The notes beneath the pieces were generated by a model, which was not told the origin of the DNA, did no database searches, and was given only the letters and a program-made list of their open reading frames with translations. A stretch of DNA of 64,000 bases. Origin: Moringa oleifera. Its lineage: Eukaryota > Streptophyta > Magnoliopsida > Brassicales > Moringaceae. The stretch covers positions 3,474,501-3,538,500 of the forward strand of contig JAJFZO010000747.1 of NCBI GenBank assembly GCA_021397835.1, in the 5' to 3' direction. This document shows, piece after piece, positions 60,961 through 64,000 of the stretch; position 1 is the stretch's first letter; each line of letters opens with the position of its first letter. A program made the translations under genes and the position numbers.

Positions 60961-63500
60961 TTTCTTTCGAAGTTCTAAGTCTTGAATAAGTCAAGAGGAA
61001 GCCTTATTTCCTTGAAGGAAGACTTTTGTTAGTTGAAAAGAGGTCCATCACTTTTCTTTTATTTAGGGCAAAAATTGGAGACAAAAGTTTGGTTACCAGC
61101 TCCCTTTCCTGACCAATGAAACCCTAAACCATGGACCCTATGAACATTAAGAGTGCAAGGTGGAAGATAAGATTGTCGTATGATTTAGGGTTCTAAGTTC
61201 GTATAGTCTTTGTTGAGGAAGAAAATTGCACATGCAAACATTCTTTAAGTCAAAAAAGAGGACAATAAATTTTTTGTTCTAAACGGGTTTTTTTGTCAAA
61301 AAAGACATGCTCATGATTTTATGTACGAAAAAATATATAGGAAAATTTGTTACCACTTTATCGGAGAAATACGAGATCTTGGAAACAAATGATACACGAT
61401 TCAATGCCAGACCATATTGATCTTGCCCTTGAAAAACTATATCCCCATTTTCTATGGAAAACTGTAATATGCACGAAATGTTAGATGAAATAGTGCCATT
61501 AATCGACAAAGTGTAGTCTTAGTGCCCATCTAAGTAATGCATGCATTTTTCAAAAACATTTCGATCCAAGAAACAAGTCTTCACGATCAATGTCACTTAG
61601 TCAATCAAACATAATTTTTTATTCAAAATTTATAGGGAAAAAAAAGGGATTTTTCAAGTTTTTGTTGTGAGTAATTGTATTTATGATTTTGATTTCAATT
61701 ATTGTTTTTAAATTCATTTCAAAAAGACTCGATAAAAAATTATACACATGTTAATGTTGATATTTCAATCCCATTATAATTTCTACCAGTGGATTAAATT
61801 ATTTCGGGTTAGGGTTTACCTATCGAGTTCTACTTCAAAGAATTCTTTACTTACTTTAATCACCGCAATTATAAATTCATAAGCTAAAAAGTCAAGTTTA
61901 TCTTTGGGATTAATATAAAAAAAATAAATAAGCTTGTACCTCTTTAAATGAATATTATAATTCAAAGAGATAGACCAAGAAATTATTTCCAAAGAGATAA
62001 CAAGATAAATGGAGGAAAAGAGGCACAATTAGATTATTCAAAAGGTTTAGCTAATTTTTTGTTTTTTTTAACTCCAAGAAGACAAAAATTTTCTCCAATT
62101 TCTAAGAGAAAGTCAAAGAAATTGAGCTTAACCTAATTCTATGGCTTCTCATTATTTTGATAAGGCTTTGCATTAATTTATTTGTATAATATACTTTATA
62201 ACTAAGATATTAGAAGATTAGAGTCTAATTACAAGATTAACTCTAGCTTCATAGGACATATTTAATTAACAACAAAAAATGTCAATTGGCTCCATTATGT
62301 GAATTAAATCAATAGCTTTAAGACCTTATGTGAGTTTGAATTAATTCGAATTTTATAGTTTTCTAAAGTTGCAAACTTTTTCCCAATTTAAAGCATGATT
62401 AAAAAACAAAAACGTTTTTTAAATTATTTTAAGGTTTATATCTTTTTTTTTTTTTGGGAGAAAAAAGGGAGGAGTATAAAAATTTCAACTTAGGGTTATC
62501 CTTTCAAAACTATTGAAAGCAAGAAAAAATTTGTACAAAAAAGAAGACAATTTTGGATTTATTCGGTGAGGCAGCCCACATGTGAAAATATGTTTGCTAT
62601 TTAATCTTGTTTGTCGTAATTAAACAAGTATCTAAGAAATTCATGATGAAGATAATTCAGCTTGATTAGTCAAAAAATGCATATTTTAAGCTTAATTAAG
62701 CTATAATTAATCTTGATAAGAAAATTAAACAAGTTTGATTATTTATTTATTATTTCAGTTTTTTTAAAAAAATTTATAATCAATATATTTGGATTGTGAA
62801 ATCGGATTAACAAAAAGAAAATTCAAACCTTAAACTTAATTGAAATTAATTAATTTTAAAATATTTTTATAATATAAAAAATTAAAAATCTTATATGTCA
62901 TCTAAAATTGTAGCTTTTATATAATGCCAAATTTAAGAGCTTGATTATGTATGATTAGCATGTATTTTCTCTAAGTTCTAAGAAAAAATCATTTATAATA
63001 TATGTTTTGGGTATGCATTTATTTTATAATAATAAAGTCGGTCCAATATAGTGGCAAATTTAGGACTATCTCTAAACTGTCCCCTCCCAGTAATCTTCTG
63101 GATAATTATTATATATAATTTTTTTCATTACTTCAGAAAAAAATGAAAACAAATTTAACCACAAGTAACACATAGTTCATTTAGAAGAAGGATAAAGGTC
63201 TCTTCATTTACATATGATTGTATATTCTTGAAATTATAAAATATTAAAATACAAATTAAGCTTATTATTTTTTACCCAATTTAATTAATTAAATATAAAT
63301 AAGTAATAAAAGCAATTTAAAAAAGGCATGTTTTTTTTGTAGGAAGTTCATGCAAGTGGATAAAAATAAAAAACAGAGCTTTGGATTGTGGGAGGGTAAA
63401 AACGGAAAACAAATATAAAAAGGAACGAAAGGCAGAGACCCAAATCCCAGCAACAAGAGTTTTCTACTCCCGCTTTTATCGCTGAGTATCCGATTTCTTT

Positions 63501-63820
63501 GCTCTTGTCTCTGCGTAGAGCCACAGAGCATAGACTCTGTAGAAAAGACTGAGAGAGAGAGAGAGAGGGAGAGAGAGAGATGTTGTCGTTGTTAGGCTTT
63601 TGGCCTTTTGTGCTTTTGTCCAAGGCCGAGTGAGAAAAGCAACAGGGCCACTCAAAAGAAACAGTATCAACAATAGCAGGGACTGCTTCCTTATAAGACC
63701 TAAAGAACATCCTTCTCATAGACCGCACCACCTCTCTTTTATCTCTCCTTCTGTGTCTCTGTGTTTGTTTCTCGAGAAACACCTTGGTCTGGGTCTAGAA
63801 AGTGGGCGTATTTAGGGAAC
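63501..63820 (+). promoter_or_regulatory. Promoter and 5' UTR of the DUF1635-type gene
   Basis: A block of balanced composition before the start codon at 63821, including a 30-bp GA repeat at 63551-63580, which is common in plant 5' leaders. Overlapping minus-strand frames (63289-63782) are shadows of this block. Confidence 0.45.
63551..63580. repeat. GA microsatellite
   Basis: GA dinucleotides over about 30 bp, with one interruption (GGGA). Confidence 0.9.
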
Positions 63821-63874
63821 ATGGACAATCAACGCAGTCCTCTTCTTGGCTGGGCTTACTGCTGCCAGGGAAAG
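63821..63874 (+). CDS. First coding exon of a probable DUF1635 protein (cut by window end)
   Basis: An ATG at 63821 opens MDNQRSPLLGWAYCCQGK, followed by a good donor (AAG|GTATTA) at 63875. The intron runs past the window end. The short exon ending in WAYCCQGK resembles, from memory, the start of plant DUF1635 proteins, whose next exon begins with a coiled coil of the MDEL-type. The position also fits: the Arabidopsis block At2g28110-28140 ends with a DUF1635 gene. Function of the family is unknown. With only 18 codons visible the call rests on the start sequence, splice site and synteny. Confidence 0.55.
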
Positions 63875-64000
63875 GTATTACATTTCTCCGGATTTTTGCT
63901 CGTCTTTTGAGGGTTTTAGTCTCTGTAACTGAGTTTTTGTTAATGGGTTTTCTTCTTTTGTTCTTGATTATGCGTAATGGATGGTTTTAAGTGAATTTCG

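Larger units (their letters stand above)
52291..63500. other. Long AT-rich intergenic region
   Basis: No recognisable gene in about 11 kb. AT-rich repeat-family copies lie at about 52500-52760 and 56380-56640. Patches of more ordinary composition are at 54650-54900, 55740-56030, 58330-58740, 60130-60560 and 60960-61560, but open frames in them (for example 54671-54865 and 61279-61509) show no domain. A 127-bp tandem repeat lies at 60616-60960. Confidence 0.5.

Noticed and set aside
61279..61509. A 76-codon minus-strand frame
   Set aside because: Some ordinary-looking residues but no domain, no splice partner and a low-complexity setting; not supported as a gene.
63289..63782. Minus-strand frames near the right end
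   Set aside because: Their Ser/Leu-rich runs come from the GA repeat read backwards; the DUF1635-type start on the plus strand explains the region better.

Overview
The window looks like nuclear DNA of a eudicot plant. The genes have many short exons with GT-AG introns, the intergenic DNA is very AT-rich, there is an intron-containing tRNA-Tyr, a plant-type LINE, and plant-specific families (an XTH cell-wall enzyme, a GT47 xylan enzyme, a Nodulin-like transporter, a DUF1635-type start). I cannot name the species. No operon, CRISPR or bacterial feature is present.

Layout. About 1-3000: AT-rich, no gene. 3400-8184 (-): ESCRT-III subunit VPS24/CHMP3, six exons, 229 aa. 8.2-14.4 kb: promoter, a foldback repeat near 8.9-9.2 kb, mostly empty AT-rich DNA and one doubtful small ORF. 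14392-15627 (+): group III xyloglucan endotransglucosylase/hydrolase, four exons, 299 aa. 18307-18392 (+): tRNA-Tyr(GUA) with a 13-nt intron. 19860-21588 (-): GT47 glycosyltransferase of the FRA8/F8H (IRX7) type, four exons, 461 aa. 21.6-32.7 kb: AT-rich gap with a near-perfect palindrome, a recent 441-bp tandem duplication and a GC-richer island. 32755-34488 (-): intronless Nodulin-like/MFS membrane protein, 577 aa. 34851-35215 (+): broken, inverted piece of that same gene. 35639-40006 (+): eleven-exon gene, 491 aa, probably the plant SMC5/6-associated protein encoded at Arabidopsis At2g28130. 40.8-45.9 kb (-): decayed LINE retrotransposon. 46989-51910 (+): shugoshin, nine coding exons, 279 aa, with a 1.16-kb inverted repeat in one intron. 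52-63.5 kb: AT-rich intergenic DNA. 63821 to the end (+): first coding exon of a probable DUF1635 gene.

The genes are independent transcription units. They share themes rather than a pathway: the XTH and the FRA8-like enzyme both act on hemicellulose, and the SMC5/6-related protein and shugoshin both act on chromosomes. From memory of Arabidopsis loci, the order FRA8-like / Nodulin-like MFS / At2g28130-like / DUF1635 matches At2g28110-28140. VPS24 beside a FRA8 homologue matches At5g22940-22950. The window therefore seems to keep an ancestral order that Arabidopsis now has split over two duplicated segments, with the LINE and shugoshin lying between the last two block genes.

There is no clear evidence of a wholly new system. 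The best leads are the intronic inverted repeat in shugoshin, the inverted Nodulin-like pseudogene, the near-perfect palindrome at 27.2 kb, and an AT-rich dispersed foldback family that recurs through the gaps.
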